Below the pieces are notes generated by a model, which saw only the letters and a program-made list of their open reading frames with translations, did no database searches and was not told the origin of the DNA. This document shows, in pieces, positions 33,192 through 42,514 of a stretch of 60,755 nt of DNA (position 1 is its first letter; each line of letters starts with the position of its first letter). The stretch is from an uncultured Olsenella sp. GTDB lineage: Bacteria; Actinomycetota; Coriobacteriia; Coriobacteriales; Atopobiaceae. The stretch covers positions 1 through 60,755 of the forward strand of contig OMVS01000004.1 in the NCBI GenBank assembly GCA_900314575.1, in the 5' to 3' direction. Position numbers and translations under genes: made by a program.

Positions 33192-34679
33192 TTATGCACG
33201 AGCGCCGGCCCTCGCGCGTCCGCCGAGAAGGACGCGCAGCTGGAGGGCGAGGTCGGCGAGGGTCAGCGCGACGAGGACGGCGAGGGAGGCGCGGGTGCCC
33301 CGCATGGTGGCGAGCGCGTACGCCTCGCTGCCGAGGGCGGCGCCGGTGGCGAGGGCGCCCGCCTGCGCGGCGTTGACGACGGCCGTGACGACGCTCGTGC
33401 CCAGGGCGCCCGCGAGCTGCATGAGCGTGTTCAGCGACGCGTTGCCGTCCGGCTTGGTGCGGGCGGGCAGGGCCGAGAGGGCGCTGGTCATGAGGTTGCC
33501 TGCCAGGAGCCCCTGGCCGAAGGCGAAGACGAGGTAGAGGAGGGTTGCCGTGAGGGTGGACTGCGCCTCGGCCGTGGCGAGCAGCAGGGCGCACGCCACG
33601 ATTTGGCAGGCGCAGCCGACGAGGATGGGGCGCGCGGCGCCGAGGCGGTCGTAGATGCGCCCGGAGACGGGTGCCAGCACGGCGCCGACGAGGCAGCCGG
33701 GCAGCAGGATGGAGCCGGCCGTCGTGGCGCCGGCGCCCATGACGAGCTGCGAGTAGTTGGGGAGCAGGAACGAGAGCGCGAGCACGGTGAACTGCATGCA
33801 GACGAGGGAGAGCAGGGTCAGGCGGAAGCGGCGGCTCGAGAGGATCGAGAGGTCGATGAGCGGCCGCTCCTGAGAGCGCTCGACGCGCGCGAAGGCGAGG
33901 AGCAGGACCGCGAAGGCGGCGAGGAGGGCAAGGACGACCGGGCTCCAGAAGCCGAGCACGCCGGCCTCCGAGCTCGCGAGCACGAGGCACACGAAGGAGG
34001 CGTCCAGGACGAGCCAGCCCCTGACGTCGAAGCGCTCGCGCGCGACCTCGTGGCTCTGGCGGATCGAGCAGAGCCCCAGGACGAGCGCGACGAAGAGGAC
34101 GGGGAGGAGCGCGAGGAAGATCCAGCGCCAGCCGAGGTTCTCGGAGATCCAGCCGCCGAGCGAGGGTCCCACGGCCGGCGCGAGGGCGCACACCAGGCTG
34201 CCGACGCCCATCATGGTGCCCATCTGCCGCTCGGGCGCCTGCTCCTGGATGATGTTGAACATGAGGGGCAGCGCGATGCCCGTGCCCGCGCCCTCGAGGC
34301 AGCGCCCGAGCAGGAGCGCGCCGAAGCTTTGGGCCGAGGCGCCGCAGGCGATGCCGGCGATGTAGAGGCACATCGCCACGAGGAAGATCGGCCTGGTCGC
34401 GAACGTGCGGTTGAGGTGCCCGGAGGTCGGGATCACAATCGCGAGGACCAGCAGATATGCGGTGGTCATCCACTGGACCGTGGAGGTCCCCACGGAGAAC
34501 TCCGCCATGAGGGCGGGGAAGGTCACGTTCATGGCCGTCTCGACCACGACGTCCGAGAAGGACATGATGCCCGCGGCGACGACCGATAGGACGAGCCGCG
34601 CGTCGAGCCGCCTCTCGAACGGCGCGGGTGCGCTGCCCTCGCCCCGTGCGTCACGGCCCCTCGTCGTAACCTGCTGCAT
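33192..34679 (-). CDS. MFS multidrug exporter (EmrB/QacA, DHA2-like)
   Basis: The 495-residue protein has about 14 hydrophobic helices and the DHA2-family features. These are FSDVVVETAMNVTFPAL in helix 1, the motif-A-like loop GHLNRTFATRPIF, and helix-4 LLGRCLEGAGTGIALPL with the conserved Arg. Motif C (GPSLGGWI) is followed by NLGWRWIFL. Such proteins export drugs or toxic metabolites against protons. It starts at ATG 34677-34679 after GGGAGG. A perfect palindrome 50 bases upstream is the likely repressor site. It is the first gene of a minus-strand operon that continues with the peptidase, ThiF-like and TatD genes. Confidence 0.92.
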   Translation of the reverse strand: MQQVTTRGRDARGEGSAPAPFERRLDARLVLSVVAAGIMSFSDVVVETAMNVTFPALMAEFSVGTSTVQWMTTAYLLVLAIVIPTSGHLNRTFATRPIFLVAMCLYIAGIACGASAQSFGALLLGRCLEGAGTGIALPLMFNIIQEQAPERQMGTMMGVGSLVCALAPAVGPSLGGWISENLGWRWIFLALLPVLFVALVLGLCSIRQSHEVARERFDVRGWLVLDASFVCLVLASSEAGVLGFWSPVVLALLAAFAVLLLAFARVERSQERPLIDLSILSSRRFRLTLLSLVCMQFTVLALSFLLPNYSQLVMGAGATTAGSILLPGCLVGAVLAPVSGRIYDRLGAARPILVGCACQIVACALLLATAEAQSTLTATLLYLVFAFGQGLLAGNLMTSALSALPARTKPDGNASLNTLMQLAGALGTSVVTAVVNAAQAGALATGAALGSEAYALATMRGTRASLAVLVALTLADLALQLRVLLGGRARAGARA

Positions 34680-34728
34680 GCGTCCTCCCGGCTCTCGTAA
34701 CTAGGCTTCCGAGGGCAATGGTAGGAGG

Positions 34729-34754
34729 CGAAACTGAAAGGCTCTTCAGTTTCG
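34729..34754. promoter_or_regulatory. Perfect palindromic operator upstream of the MFS operon
   Basis: CGAAACTGAA-N6-TTCAGTTTCG: the 10-base arms are perfectly complementary around AGGCTC. A minus-strand extended -10-like element (GGTATTCT, complement of 34775-34780) lies just upstream, so a bound dimer would sit at about +15 to +40 and block transcription. The size and symmetry suit a MarR- or TetR-type repressor. No such regulator gene is adjacent. Confidence 0.65.
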
Positions 34755-34955
34755 TACGTGGCGGCCGGCGCACCAGAATACCTACAGACGCCAGGCCTCG
34801 CGGGCGGCGCGGCGCCGGGCGCCGCGGCGGCGGCCGGCTGCGCCATCCGAAGGCGAGCCGCGTCGCGCCCCTTTGCGCCGCCGGGGAAAGAGCGCTAGCG
34901 TATCCAGAGCGGATGGGAGGGGGCGAGGCCCCGTGACTCGTGATTGGAGAGAAGG

Positions 34956-35582
34956 ATGGCGAAGGTTCTGCTCCTCAACGGCAGCCCGCACAAGGCTGGC
35001 TGCACGGCGACGGCGCTCGGGCTCGTGCAGGGGGAGCTCGAGGCCGCGGGCGTCGAGTGCGAGGCGGTCTGGCTGGGCAACGACCCGAGCGCCGGCTGCA
35101 TGGCGTGCCACTATTGCGCGACGCACGGCGCGTGCGTGCGCAACGACGTCGTGAACGAGCTGCTGCCCAAGTTCGAGGAGGCGGACGGCCTCGTGGTCGG
35201 CAGCCCGGTCCACTACGCGAGCGCGACGGGCACCGTGACCTCGGTCCTCGACAGGCTCTTCTACGCGAAGGACTTCGACACGCGCCTCAAGGTGGGCGCG
35301 GCCGTCGTCAGCTGCAGGCGCGGCGGCGCGAGCGCGACCTTCGACCAGCTCAACAAGTACTTCACCATCTCGCAGATGCCGGTCGCCTCGAGCCGGTACT
35401 GGAACAGCGTGCATGGCAACACGCCCGAGGACGTCCTCAAGGACGTGGAGGGCTGCCAGACCATGCGGATGCTCGGCCGCAACCTGGCGTTCCTCGTGAA
35501 GTCCATCGCCCTGGGCAAGGAGGCCTACGGCCTTCCCGAGGTGGAGGACTCCAAGTGGACCAACTTCGCGGACGGCAAGTAG
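34956..35582 (+). CDS. Flavodoxin-fold NAD(P)H-dependent FMN reductase / iron-sulfur flavoprotein-like
   Basis: The 208-residue protein has the flavodoxin-like FMN site: LLLNGSPHKAGCT at the N-terminus, GSPVHYASATGTV near residue 85, and SCRRGGAS near 120. A central CMACHYC...GAC cysteine group (about 50-62) resembles the compact cluster of iron-sulfur flavoproteins (Isf), though spacing differs and cluster binding is only possible. Such proteins pass electrons from NAD(P)H or ferredoxin to quinones or small acceptors in anaerobes. ATG 34956 has GGAGAGAAGG upstream. It is divergent from the MFS operon and precedes the cyclo-ligase gene by 64 bases. Confidence 0.85.
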   Translation: MAKVLLLNGSPHKAGCTATALGLVQGELEAAGVECEAVWLGNDPSAGCMACHYCATHGACVRNDVVNELLPKFEEADGLVVGSPVHYASATGTVTSVLDRLFYAKDFDTRLKVGAAVVSCRRGGASATFDQLNKYFTISQMPVASSRYWNSVHGNTPEDVLKDVEGCQTMRMLGRNLAFLVKSIALGKEAYGLPEVEDSKWTNFADGK

Positions 35583-35646
35583 GCGGTCCGGAGGCAGCCG
35601 CCCGGCGGACGGGCGGCGCGCGGGCCGAGAAGGGCGGGCGAGGCCG

Positions 35647-36291
35647 ATGAGCGAGGATACGAGGGGCGAGGGCGTCCGTGCGGGCGCCCCCGGCGTGCGC
35701 GAGGCCAAGCGGGAGCTGAGGGCGCGCATGCTCGAGGCGAGGTCCCGCCTGGGCGCCGAGGCGCGCGCCCGGGCGGACGGGCGGATCCGGCAGAACCTGG
35801 TCTCCCTTCCCGAGTTCGCGCGGGCGGACGTGGTCCTCTCCTACCTTGCCATGGGCGACGAGGTGGAGACGCGGGGGGTCATCCGGGACGCGTGGGCTGC
35901 GGGCAAGGCCGTCGCGCTCCCGCGCGTGGAGGGGCCGCACCGCATGGGCTTCTACCTCGTCGACGCGCGCGACGGGTTCGAGGAGTCGCTCGAGAGGAGC
36001 GCCTTCGGGGTGCTGGAGCCCCACGGAGACCCCGACCGCCGCGTCTGCCCGGACGCGCTCGACGCGCATGCCCTGGCGGTGGTGCCGGGGCTCGCCTTCG
36101 ACCGCACGGGCCTGAGGCTCGGCTACGGGGGCGGCTTCTACGACGCGTTCCTCGCGGGGTTCTGCGGAGCTGCGGCCGGGCTCTGCCGGGAGGCCTCGCT
36201 CCTCGACGCGCTCGAGGCCGAGCCGCACGACCGTGCGGTGGGCGTCGTCGTCACCGAGGGCGGCTGCATCAGGACGAGTTGCGCCGTATGA
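35647..36291 (+). CDS. 5-formyltetrahydrofolate cyclo-ligase
   Basis: The enzyme converts 5-formyl-THF to 5,10-methenyl-THF with ATP, returning a dead-end storage folate to the C1 pool. The 214-residue protein has the N-terminal KRELRARMLEAR helix, the FLAMGDEVET-like segment (YLAMGDEVETRG), and the signature GLRLGYGGGFYDAFL near residue 160. Length is slightly above the usual 180-200. The start is ATG 35647. It begins the C1/folate gene island that runs to 42.3 kb, though 134 bases separate it from fhs. Confidence 0.92.
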   Translation: MSEDTRGEGVRAGAPGVREAKRELRARMLEARSRLGAEARARADGRIRQNLVSLPEFARADVVLSYLAMGDEVETRGVIRDAWAAGKAVALPRVEGPHRMGFYLVDARDGFEESLERSAFGVLEPHGDPDRRVCPDALDAHALAVVPGLAFDRTGLRLGYGGGFYDAFLAGFCGAAAGLCREASLLDALEAEPHDRAVGVVVTEGGCIRTSCAV

Positions 36292-36425
36292 GTCTATTGG
36301 ATGGCCGAGCGCCCGTTTTCGCGACGCGGGGGCGACGGTGGGGCACAATGGGAGGTGGTCAGTTCGTCCCATGAAACCCGGTAACCATTGGCGTCGACCA
36401 GCGCCATAAAGCGAAAGGAACCAAG

Positions 36426-38093
36426 ATGGCAAAGACGGACATCGAGATCGCCCAGGAAGCGACCATGCTCCCCATCACGCAGGTGGCCGAGAGGGCCGGC
36501 CTCAAGCCCGAGCAGCTCGAGCTCTATGGCAACCACAAGGCCAAGGTCGACATCCACGCCCTCAAGGACGCCCCGATGAAGGGCAAGCTCGTGCTCGTCA
36601 CCGCCATCAACCCCACGCCGGCCGGCGAGGGCAAGACCACCACGTCCGTCGGCCTCGAGGACGCACTCTGCAGGATGGGCAAGAACGCCCTGCTCTGCCT
36701 GCGCGAGCCCTCGCTCGGCCCCGTCTTCGGCATCAAGGGCGGAGCCGCGGGCGGCGGCTACGCCCAGGTCGTCCCCATGGAGGACATCAACCTGCACTTC
36801 ACCGGCGACTTCCACGCCATCGGTGCCGCCAACAACCTCTGCGCCGCCATGCTCGACAACCACATCAAGCAGGGCAACGCCCTCGGCATCGACCCGCGCC
36901 GCATCGTCTGGAAGCGCTGCGTCGACATGAACGACCGCCAGCTCAGGAGCGTCGTCGACGGCCTGGGCGGCGTCGCGAACGGCATGCCGCGCGAGGACGG
37001 CTTCGACATCACCGTGGCCTCCGAGGTCATGGCGGTGTTCTGCCTGGCGACCGACCTCATGGACCTCAAGGCGCGCCTCGGCCGCATGGTCGTGGCCTAC
37101 ACCTACGACCGCAAGCCGGTCACGGTCCACGACATCCACGCGGAGGGCGCCATGACGGCGCTGCTCAAGGACGCCATCAAGCCCAACCTCGTGCAGACGC
37201 TCGAGAACAACCCCGCCTTCGTCCACGGCGGGCCCTTCGCCAACATCGCCCACGGCTGCAACTCGGTCGAGGCCACGACCACGGCCCTGAAGCTCGCGGA
37301 CTACGTCGTCACGGAGGCCGGCTTCGGCGCGGACCTCGGCGCGGAGAAGTTCCTCGACATCAAGTGCCGCTACGCGGGCATCAAGCCCGACGCGGTCGTG
37401 CTTGTCGCGACGGTGCGCGCGCTCAAGTACAACGGCGGCGTGCCGAAGGCCGAGCTCGGCGAGGAGAACCTCGAGGCCGTGCGCGCGGGCCTGCCCAACC
37501 TGCTGCGCCACGTCTCCAACGTCAGGGACGTCTGGGGCCTGCCGGTCGTCGTGGCCGTCAACGCCTTCCCGACGGACACGGAGGCGGAGCTCGCGCTCGT
37601 CGAGCGCGAGTGCGAGAAGCTCGGCGTCAACGTCGCGCTCTCCGAGGTCTGGGCCAAGGGCGGCGAGGGCGGCCTCGCGCTCGCCGAGGAGGTCGTGCGC
37701 CTGTGCGAGCAGCCGAACGACTTCCGCTTCGCCTACGAGCTCGACGAGTCCCTGGGCGATAAGATCTCGGACATCGCGACCAAGGTCTACCACGCCGACG
37801 GCGTCGACTACACGACCAAGGCAGCCAAGCAGCTCAAGGAGCTGGAGGACCTCGGCTTCGGCGGCCTGCCGGTGTGCGTCGCCAAGACCCAGTACTCCTT
37901 CACCGACGACCAGCACAAGCTGGGGGCCCCCGAGGGCTTCCGCATCACGGTGCGCAACCTCAAGGTGTCCGCGGGCGCGGGCTTCGTGGTCGCCCTCACC
38001 GGCGACATCATGACGATGCCGGGCCTCCCCAAGGTGCCCGCCGCCGAGAAGATCGACGTGACGCCTGACGGCAGGATCGTCGGCCTGTTCTAG
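36426..38093 (+). CDS. fhs: Formate-tetrahydrofolate ligase
   Basis: The 555-residue enzyme makes 10-formyl-THF from formate, THF and ATP. The family ATP site [14 protein letters not shown] lies near residues 60-73, and the [21 protein letters not shown] stretch near 97 is characteristic (quoted as [18 protein letters not shown]). Length is exactly typical. It lets a pfl-dependent fermenter recover its own formate as C1 units for purines and thymidylate. It starts at ATG 36426 with GAAAGGA upstream. A hairpin follows, so it may be partly insulated from fchA-folD-folE-folC. Confidence 0.97.
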   Translation: MAKTDIEIAQEATMLPITQVAERAGLKPEQLELYGNHKAKVDIHALKDAPMKGKLVLVTAINPTPAGEGKTTTSVGLEDALCRMGKNALLCLREPSLGPVFGIKGGAAGGGYAQVVPMEDINLHFTGDFHAIGAANNLCAAMLDNHIKQGNALGIDPRRIVWKRCVDMNDRQLRSVVDGLGGVANGMPREDGFDITVASEVMAVFCLATDLMDLKARLGRMVVAYTYDRKPVTVHDIHAEGAMTALLKDAIKPNLVQTLENNPAFVHGGPFANIAHGCNSVEATTTALKLADYVVTEAGFGADLGAEKFLDIKCRYAGIKPDAVVLVATVRALKYNGGVPKAELGEENLEAVRAGLPNLLRHVSNVRDVWGLPVVVAVNAFPTDTEAELALVERECEKLGVNVALSEVWAKGGEGGLALAEEVVRLCEQPNDFRFAYELDESLGDKISDIATKVYHADGVDYTTKAAKQLKELEDLGFGGLPVCVAKTQYSFTDDQHKLGAPEGFRITVRNLKVSAGAGFVVALTGDIMTMPGLPKVPAAEKIDVTPDGRIVGLF

Positions 38094-38119
38094 GCGACGA
38101 GACCGAGCGAGGACATGCG

Positions 38120-38150
38120 GGCGGGGCGCCCCGATCCGGAGCGCCCCGCC
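38120..38150 (+). terminator. fhs terminator
   Basis: A 10-bp perfect stem (38120-38129 with 38141-38150) is followed by TCGTCTGT, 27 bases after the fhs stop. Confidence 0.65.
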
Positions 38151-38192
38151 TCGTCTGTGGCCCAGATGACCACCGTGAGAAAGTTGGCTTCC

Positions 38193-38825
38193 ATGTACCA
38201 GAGAGTCGTGGACGCGAGCTGCGCGGAGTTCGCCGAGAGGCTCGCCGCGAAGCTGTCCGTCCCGGGCGGCGGGAGTGCCGCCGCCTACGTCGGTGCCCTC
38301 TCGAGCGCGCTCTGCTCGATGACGGCCGTCTTCACCGTAGGCAAGCCGCGCTATGCCGAGCACGAGCGTGACCTCGAGCGGATCCTCGGCGAGGCGGAGG
38401 GGGTCCGCCTCAGGCTCCTCGAGCTCGTCGACGCCGATGCCTCCGCCCTCGAGCCGCTGACGAGGGCCTACGCCCTCCCGAGGACGGACCCCGCTCGCGC
38501 GGCCACCCTCGAGCGGGCGACGAAGGACGCCTGCGCGGCGCCGATGGAGGCGATGGAGCTCGTGGCGCGCACGATCGACCTCGTCGACGAGGCGCAGCGC
38601 AAGTGCTCAAGGCTGCTCGTCTCGGACGCGGGGGTGGCGGCCCTTCTCGCTCGCGCGGCGCTCGAGGCGGCGAGCCTCAACGTCTTCGTGAACACCGCCA
38701 ACCTCGCCGACCGCGCCTGGGCCGAGGCCACGGAGGCGCGCTGCGACGAGCTGCTCGCCACGTACGTGCCGAGGGCCGAGGCCGTCGAGGCGAGGGTCAT
38801 GGAGAAGATCAGGGGGGCTGAGTGA
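38193..38825 (+). CDS. fchA: Formimino-/methenyl-THF cyclodeaminase-cyclohydrolase (FchA family)
   Basis: The family folds as an all-helical dimer and either deaminates 5-formimino-THF or hydrolyses methenyl-THF. The sequence shows the typical opening [20 protein letters not shown], the GKPRYAEHE segment near residue 50, and the late [13 protein letters not shown] motif near 160. ATG 38193 gives 210 residues, close to the usual size. ATG 38166 is an alternative, and frames further upstream overlap the fhs terminator. The stop overlaps the folD start. As the gene sits between fhs and folD, a role in the formate-to-methylene-THF route is more likely than histidine breakdown. Confidence 0.88.
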   Translation: MYQRVVDASCAEFAERLAAKLSVPGGGSAAAYVGALSSALCSMTAVFTVGKPRYAEHERDLERILGEAEGVRLRLLELVDADASALEPLTRAYALPRTDPARAATLERATKDACAAPMEAMELVARTIDLVDEAQRKCSRLLVSDAGVAALLARAALEAASLNVFVNTANLADRAWAEATEARCDELLATYVPRAEAVEARVMEKIRGAE

Positions 38826-39682
38826 TGGCACGGCTGATGAGGGGGGCGCCGGTCGCGAAGGCGCTCGTGGAGGAGGTCGCCGGGCGCGCGTCCGCGCTCG
38901 CGTCGGCGGGGGTGGTCCCGAAGCTCGCCGTCGTGCGGGTGGGCGCGCGGGAGGCGGACCTCTCCTACGAGCGGGGGATCGAGAAGCGCTGCGCCGCCTG
39001 CGGGATCGAGCTGGAGCACGTCCTTCTCGGCGACCGATGCACCTCGGCCGAGCTCGTCTCTGCGATCGAGCGCGTGGGCGAGGACGCCACCGTGCACGGG
39101 TGCCTCCTCATGAGGCCGCTGCCGGAGGGGCTCGACGAGGCCGCGGCGTGCGCCGCGATCGCGCCGGAGAAGGACGTGGACTGCGCGACGGCCGCCTCGC
39201 TGCTGGGCGTCTTCGAGGGGCGGGCGGTGGGCTTCCCGCCGTGCACGGCCGAGGCGGTCATGCAGGTCCTGCGCCACTACGGGGTCGCGCTGGCGGGCGC
39301 CGACGCCTGCGTCGTCGGCCGCTCCCTCGTGATCGGCCGGCCCGTGTCGATGATGCTCATGGGCGCCGACGCGACCGTCACGACGTGCCACTCGAGGACG
39401 CGCGACCTCGCCGCGCACTGCCGGGCGGCGGACGTCGTGGTCGTCGCCGCGGGGCATGCGGGCACCTTCGACGCCTCGTGCGCCGCCCCGGGCCAGGTCG
39501 TGGTCGACGTGGGGATCAACTGGGACGAGGAGGCGGGCAGGCTCGTGGGCGACGTCGACTTCGGAGCCGTGGAGCCCGTCGTGGGCGCGATCACGCCCGT
39601 GCCGGGCGGGGTGGGCGCCGTGACGACGGCCTGCCTGGCCATGCACGTGGTCGAGGCCGCGGAGAGGAGCGTGGGAAGATGA
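38825..39682 (+). CDS. folD: Bifunctional methylene-THF dehydrogenase / methenyl-THF cyclohydrolase
   Basis: FolD interconverts methylene-, methenyl- and 10-formyl-THF. The 285-residue protein has the catalytic Tyr and Lys in [17 protein letters not shown] (Lys near residue 48). It has the signature [12 protein letters not shown] (about 138) and the dinucleotide-binding segment [17 protein letters not shown] (about 160-176), and ends [12 protein letters not shown]. It starts at ATG 38825, overlapping the fchA stop, and its own stop overlaps the folE start (ATGA). The coupling implies balanced production of C1-folate enzymes. Confidence 0.95.
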   Translation: MARLMRGAPVAKALVEEVAGRASALASAGVVPKLAVVRVGAREADLSYERGIEKRCAACGIELEHVLLGDRCTSAELVSAIERVGEDATVHGCLLMRPLPEGLDEAAACAAIAPEKDVDCATAASLLGVFEGRAVGFPPCTAEAVMQVLRHYGVALAGADACVVGRSLVIGRPVSMMLMGADATVTTCHSRTRDLAAHCRAADVVVVAAGHAGTFDASCAAPGQVVVDVGINWDEEAGRLVGDVDFGAVEPVVGAITPVPGGVGAVTTACLAMHVVEAAERSVGR

Positions 39683-40332
39683 TCGAGGAGACGAGCTCCT
39701 ACCGCGAGGCGGAGCTGACGGGGGAGCGCGACGCCTTCGGGCGCGAGCTCAACGACCAGGGCTTCGCCCGCCTCGACAAGGCGAGGGCGGAGGCCGCCGT
39801 GCGCGAGTTCCTCCTCGCCATCGGGGAGGACCCGGACCGCGAGGGCCTCGCGGGCACGCCCGAGCGGGTGGCGCGCGCCTGCGAGGAGCTGCTCGGCGGC
39901 ATGCAGGAGGACCCCGGGGCGCACCTGAGGAGGCAGTTCAGGGAGGACCACAACCAGGAGATGGTGGTCGTGAAGGACATCCCGTTCTCCTCGATGTGCG
40001 AGCACCACATCCTGCCCTTCGTGGGACGCGCCTCCGTCGCCTACATCCCGCGGGCGGGCCGCATCACGGGGCTCTCGAAGATAGCGCGCTGCGTCACGGG
40101 CTACGCCCGGCGCCTCCAGGTGCAGGAGCGGCTGACGTCCGAGATAGCAGACGCCCTGGTCGCCGAGCTCGATCCCCTGGGTGCGATGGTCGTCCTCGAG
40201 GCGGAGCACACCTGCATGACCATGCGGGGCGCGAGGAGCGCCGGGTCGCTCACCACGACGTCGGCCGTGCGCGGCGTCTTCAGGGAGGACATAAGGACGC
40301 GCGAGGAGGCCCTGCGCCTCCTCGGCAAGTAG
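39679..40332 (+). CDS. folE: GTP cyclohydrolase I
   Basis: FolE converts GTP to 7,8-dihydroneopterin triphosphate, the first step of folate (and queuosine) synthesis. The 217-residue protein has the core motif [21 protein letters not shown], quoted in part as CEHHILPF, with the zinc-binding Cys and His near residue 111. It also has [21 protein letters not shown], and the second zinc Cys in [11 protein letters not shown] near 180. The N-terminal 35 residues are a loosely conserved extension. The ATG at 39679 lies inside the folD stop (ATGA). Confidence 0.95.
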   Translation: MIEETSSYREAELTGERDAFGRELNDQGFARLDKARAEAAVREFLLAIGEDPDREGLAGTPERVARACEELLGGMQEDPGAHLRRQFREDHNQEMVVVKDIPFSSMCEHHILPFVGRASVAYIPRAGRITGLSKIARCVTGYARRLQVQERLTSEIADALVAELDPLGAMVVLEAEHTCMTMRGARSAGSLTTTSAVRGVFREDIRTREEALRLLGK

Positions 40333-40355
40333 GCGCGAGGCGCGCGAGGAGAGAC

Positions 40356-41816
40356 ATGTACCAGGTTCCGTTCGAGATTCCCGAATACACCTACGAAGAG
40401 GCGACGGCTCGGCTGCGCGAGACCCGGCGCTTCGGCATCCAGCCGATGCTCGAGAGCGTGGAGGACATGCTGGCAGAGCTCGGCGACCCCGACCTCGCCT
40501 TCAGGAGCCTGCAGGTCGCGGGCACCAACGGCAAGACGTCGACCTCGCGCTTCGCGGCGCAGGTCCTCATGGGCGAGGGCCTGCGGGTGGCGCTCTACAC
40601 GTCGCCCGAGCTCGTGTGCCTGACCGAGCGCATGGAGGTGCAGGGCCACCCCGTGAGCGAGCCCGCCTTCGCCCACGGCGTCGCGGCGGCCCGCGAGGCG
40701 GGCCTGCGCGTCAACGCGCGCCGCGCGGCCGCGGGCGAGCGCCCCTACGACGTCACCGAGTTCGACCTCATCACCGTCGCCGCCTGCGTCGTCTTCGCCG
40801 AGGCCGGCGTGGACGTGGCGGTCCTCGAGTGCGGGATGGGCGGCCGCTGGGACGCCACCAGCGCCGTGAAGTCCATAGAGGGCGTCGCCGTGACCGGGAT
40901 CGGCCTCGACCACATGCGCATCCTCGGCGACACGCTGGAGAAGATCGCGGGCGAGAAGGCCGCCATCATCAGGCGCGGCCGTACCTGCGTGCTCGGCGCG
41001 GGCACGGCGACGCCCGCCTCGGTCGAGGACGTCTTCCTCGCGCGCTGCGAGGAGGAGGGTGTGACGCCGGTGCTCGTGAGGCCCGAGGAGCCAGCCGACG
41101 CCGCCGGCGTGATGCAGCCCGGCGAGCCGCGGGCCCACGAGGGGCTGCCGCTCGCGACCTTCAACGTGCGCCAGCGCCCCGACAGGATCGGCGCCGCCCT
41201 CATCGTCGACGTTCGCCTGCCCGACGGCAGCACCCACGAGGGCCTCTCCGCGCTCAAGCCCGCCTACCAGGCCGCCAACGTCGCCTGCGCGACCGTCCTC
41301 TGCGAGCGCTGGCTCGGGCGGCGCCTCGACGACGAGCGGCTCTTTGACTCGGTGGTCCGCTGCCCCACACCCGGCCGCTTCGACGTCCTGCGCGCCGACC
41401 CCTGCGTCCTCATCGACGCCTGCCACAACCCGCAGAGCGTCGCCGCCTTCCTCGAGTCCGTGCGCGAGGTCGCGCCGAGAGAGGCGGAACGGCCGGCCCT
41501 TCTCTGCGCGGTCCTGGCCGACAAGGACGTCAAGGGCATCGTGCGCCTGCTCGCGCCCGAGTTCCCCGAGGTCTACGTGACCGAGACCTCCTCGCCGAGG
41601 GCGCTTCCGGCCCCAGAGCTCGCGGAGGCCTTCCTGCGGGAGGGAAGGCCCGTCTCGGGGACCTTCGGCTCCGTGCCCGAGGCCTGCGCGGCCCTCGCCG
41701 AGGTCGCGTACGTGGCCTGCGGCTCGATCACGACGGCGGGCGAGGTGGCCGCCATCCTGAGGCCGGGCGTCCAGAACAGGCGCGGGGGAGACGACATCAC
41801 GGCCGGGCGCGCGTAG
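40356..41816 (+). CDS. folC: Folylpolyglutamate synthase / dihydrofolate synthase
   Basis: The 486-residue Mur-ligase-like enzyme adds glutamate to dihydropteroate or folates. The ATP P-loop is VAGTNGKTSTS near residue 52. The omega-loop-like region SPELVCLTERM is near 88, the metal-site motif ECGMGGRWDATSAV near 160, and the C-terminal domain DACHNPQSV near 357. ATG 40356 follows GAGGAGAG. It sits 23 bases after folE, so it is in the same operon. Confidence 0.93.
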   Translation: MYQVPFEIPEYTYEEATARLRETRRFGIQPMLESVEDMLAELGDPDLAFRSLQVAGTNGKTSTSRFAAQVLMGEGLRVALYTSPELVCLTERMEVQGHPVSEPAFAHGVAAAREAGLRVNARRAAAGERPYDVTEFDLITVAACVVFAEAGVDVAVLECGMGGRWDATSAVKSIEGVAVTGIGLDHMRILGDTLEKIAGEKAAIIRRGRTCVLGAGTATPASVEDVFLARCEEEGVTPVLVRPEEPADAAGVMQPGEPRAHEGLPLATFNVRQRPDRIGAALIVDVRLPDGSTHEGLSALKPAYQAANVACATVLCERWLGRRLDDERLFDSVVRCPTPGRFDVLRADPCVLIDACHNPQSVAAFLESVREVAPREAERPALLCAVLADKDVKGIVRLLAPEFPEVYVTETSSPRALPAPELAEAFLREGRPVSGTFGSVPEACAALAEVAYVACGSITTAGEVAAILRPGVQNRRGGDDITAGRA

Positions 41817-41844
41817 GCGCCGGCCACGGGGAAGGAGCAGCAGG

Positions 41845-42267
41845 TTGTACGGACTCAAGACTGAGGCGAGCTTCGACTCGGCCCACTTCCTGACCGACTA
41901 CCACGGCAAGTGCGAGAACCTCCATGGGCACCGCTGGCGCATGGTCGCCTACATCCGCCAGGACGGCCTGGGCCAGGAGGGCACCGAGCGCGACATGGTG
42001 CTCGACTTCGGAGCCTTCAAGCGCGTCGTGCGCGAGGAGGCCGCGCGGCTCGACCACACCTTCCTCGTGGAGGAGGGGTCGCTCGCGCCGGAGACGCTCG
42101 AGGCGCTGAGGCGCGAGGGCTTCTCGCTCACCGTGCTGCCCTTCCGCACGACGGCCGAGAACCTCGCGCGCCACTTCGCGGAGCGCCTCCTCGCGCGCGG
42201 CCTGCCGGTGAGCCAGGTCGACTGCTACGAGACGCCGCTCAACTGCGCGACCTACTTCGTGGGCTAG
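41845..42267 (+). CDS. queD: COG0720 pterin synthase (QueD / PTPS-I/III-like) with CEXXHGH motif
   Basis: The 140-residue T-fold enzyme acts on dihydroneopterin triphosphate. Zinc ligands are His in DSAHFL (about 14) and the two His of HGH (about 29, 31). The active-site stretch is KCENLHGH: Cys as in 6-carboxytetrahydropterin synthase (QueD) and, immediately after it, Glu as in PTPS-III enzymes that make 6-hydroxymethyldihydropterin and replace FolB. From what I know of the family, this combined CEXXHGH motif marks dual folate/queuosine enzymes. It starts at TTG 41845, 28 bases after folC. No other queuosine gene is near, so a folate role is favoured. Confidence 0.88.
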   Translation: MYGLKTEASFDSAHFLTDYHGKCENLHGHRWRMVAYIRQDGLGQEGTERDMVLDFGAFKRVVREEAARLDHTFLVEEGSLAPETLEALRREGFSLTVLPFRTTAENLARHFAERLLARGLPVSQVDCYETPLNCATYFVG

Positions 42268-42514
42268 GCGCGTTGTCGCCGGCGCGCCGACGGCGGTGCG
42301 GCGACGGCGGTGCGGCGGGGCCCGCCGCCCCCTCGCCAGGCTGGCGCTCGCCGGCCGCACGGCCGTGGAGTCCGCCGATGTCCCCGCGCCACCAGGGCGC
42401 CTTTGCTACAATCAGGGGAGCTTGGCTGGCGGCTTGCTGGCCGGACGGCTGCCAGCGGTGCCGGCACGGCCTGGCTGCCAGCGCCTGAGACGAACCCCAA
42501 AGGAGCCTGTGCCC

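Noticed and set aside
38115-38192. Longer N-terminus for FchA starting at ATG 38115
   Set aside because: It would be encoded by the fhs terminator stem and adds residues not seen in the family.
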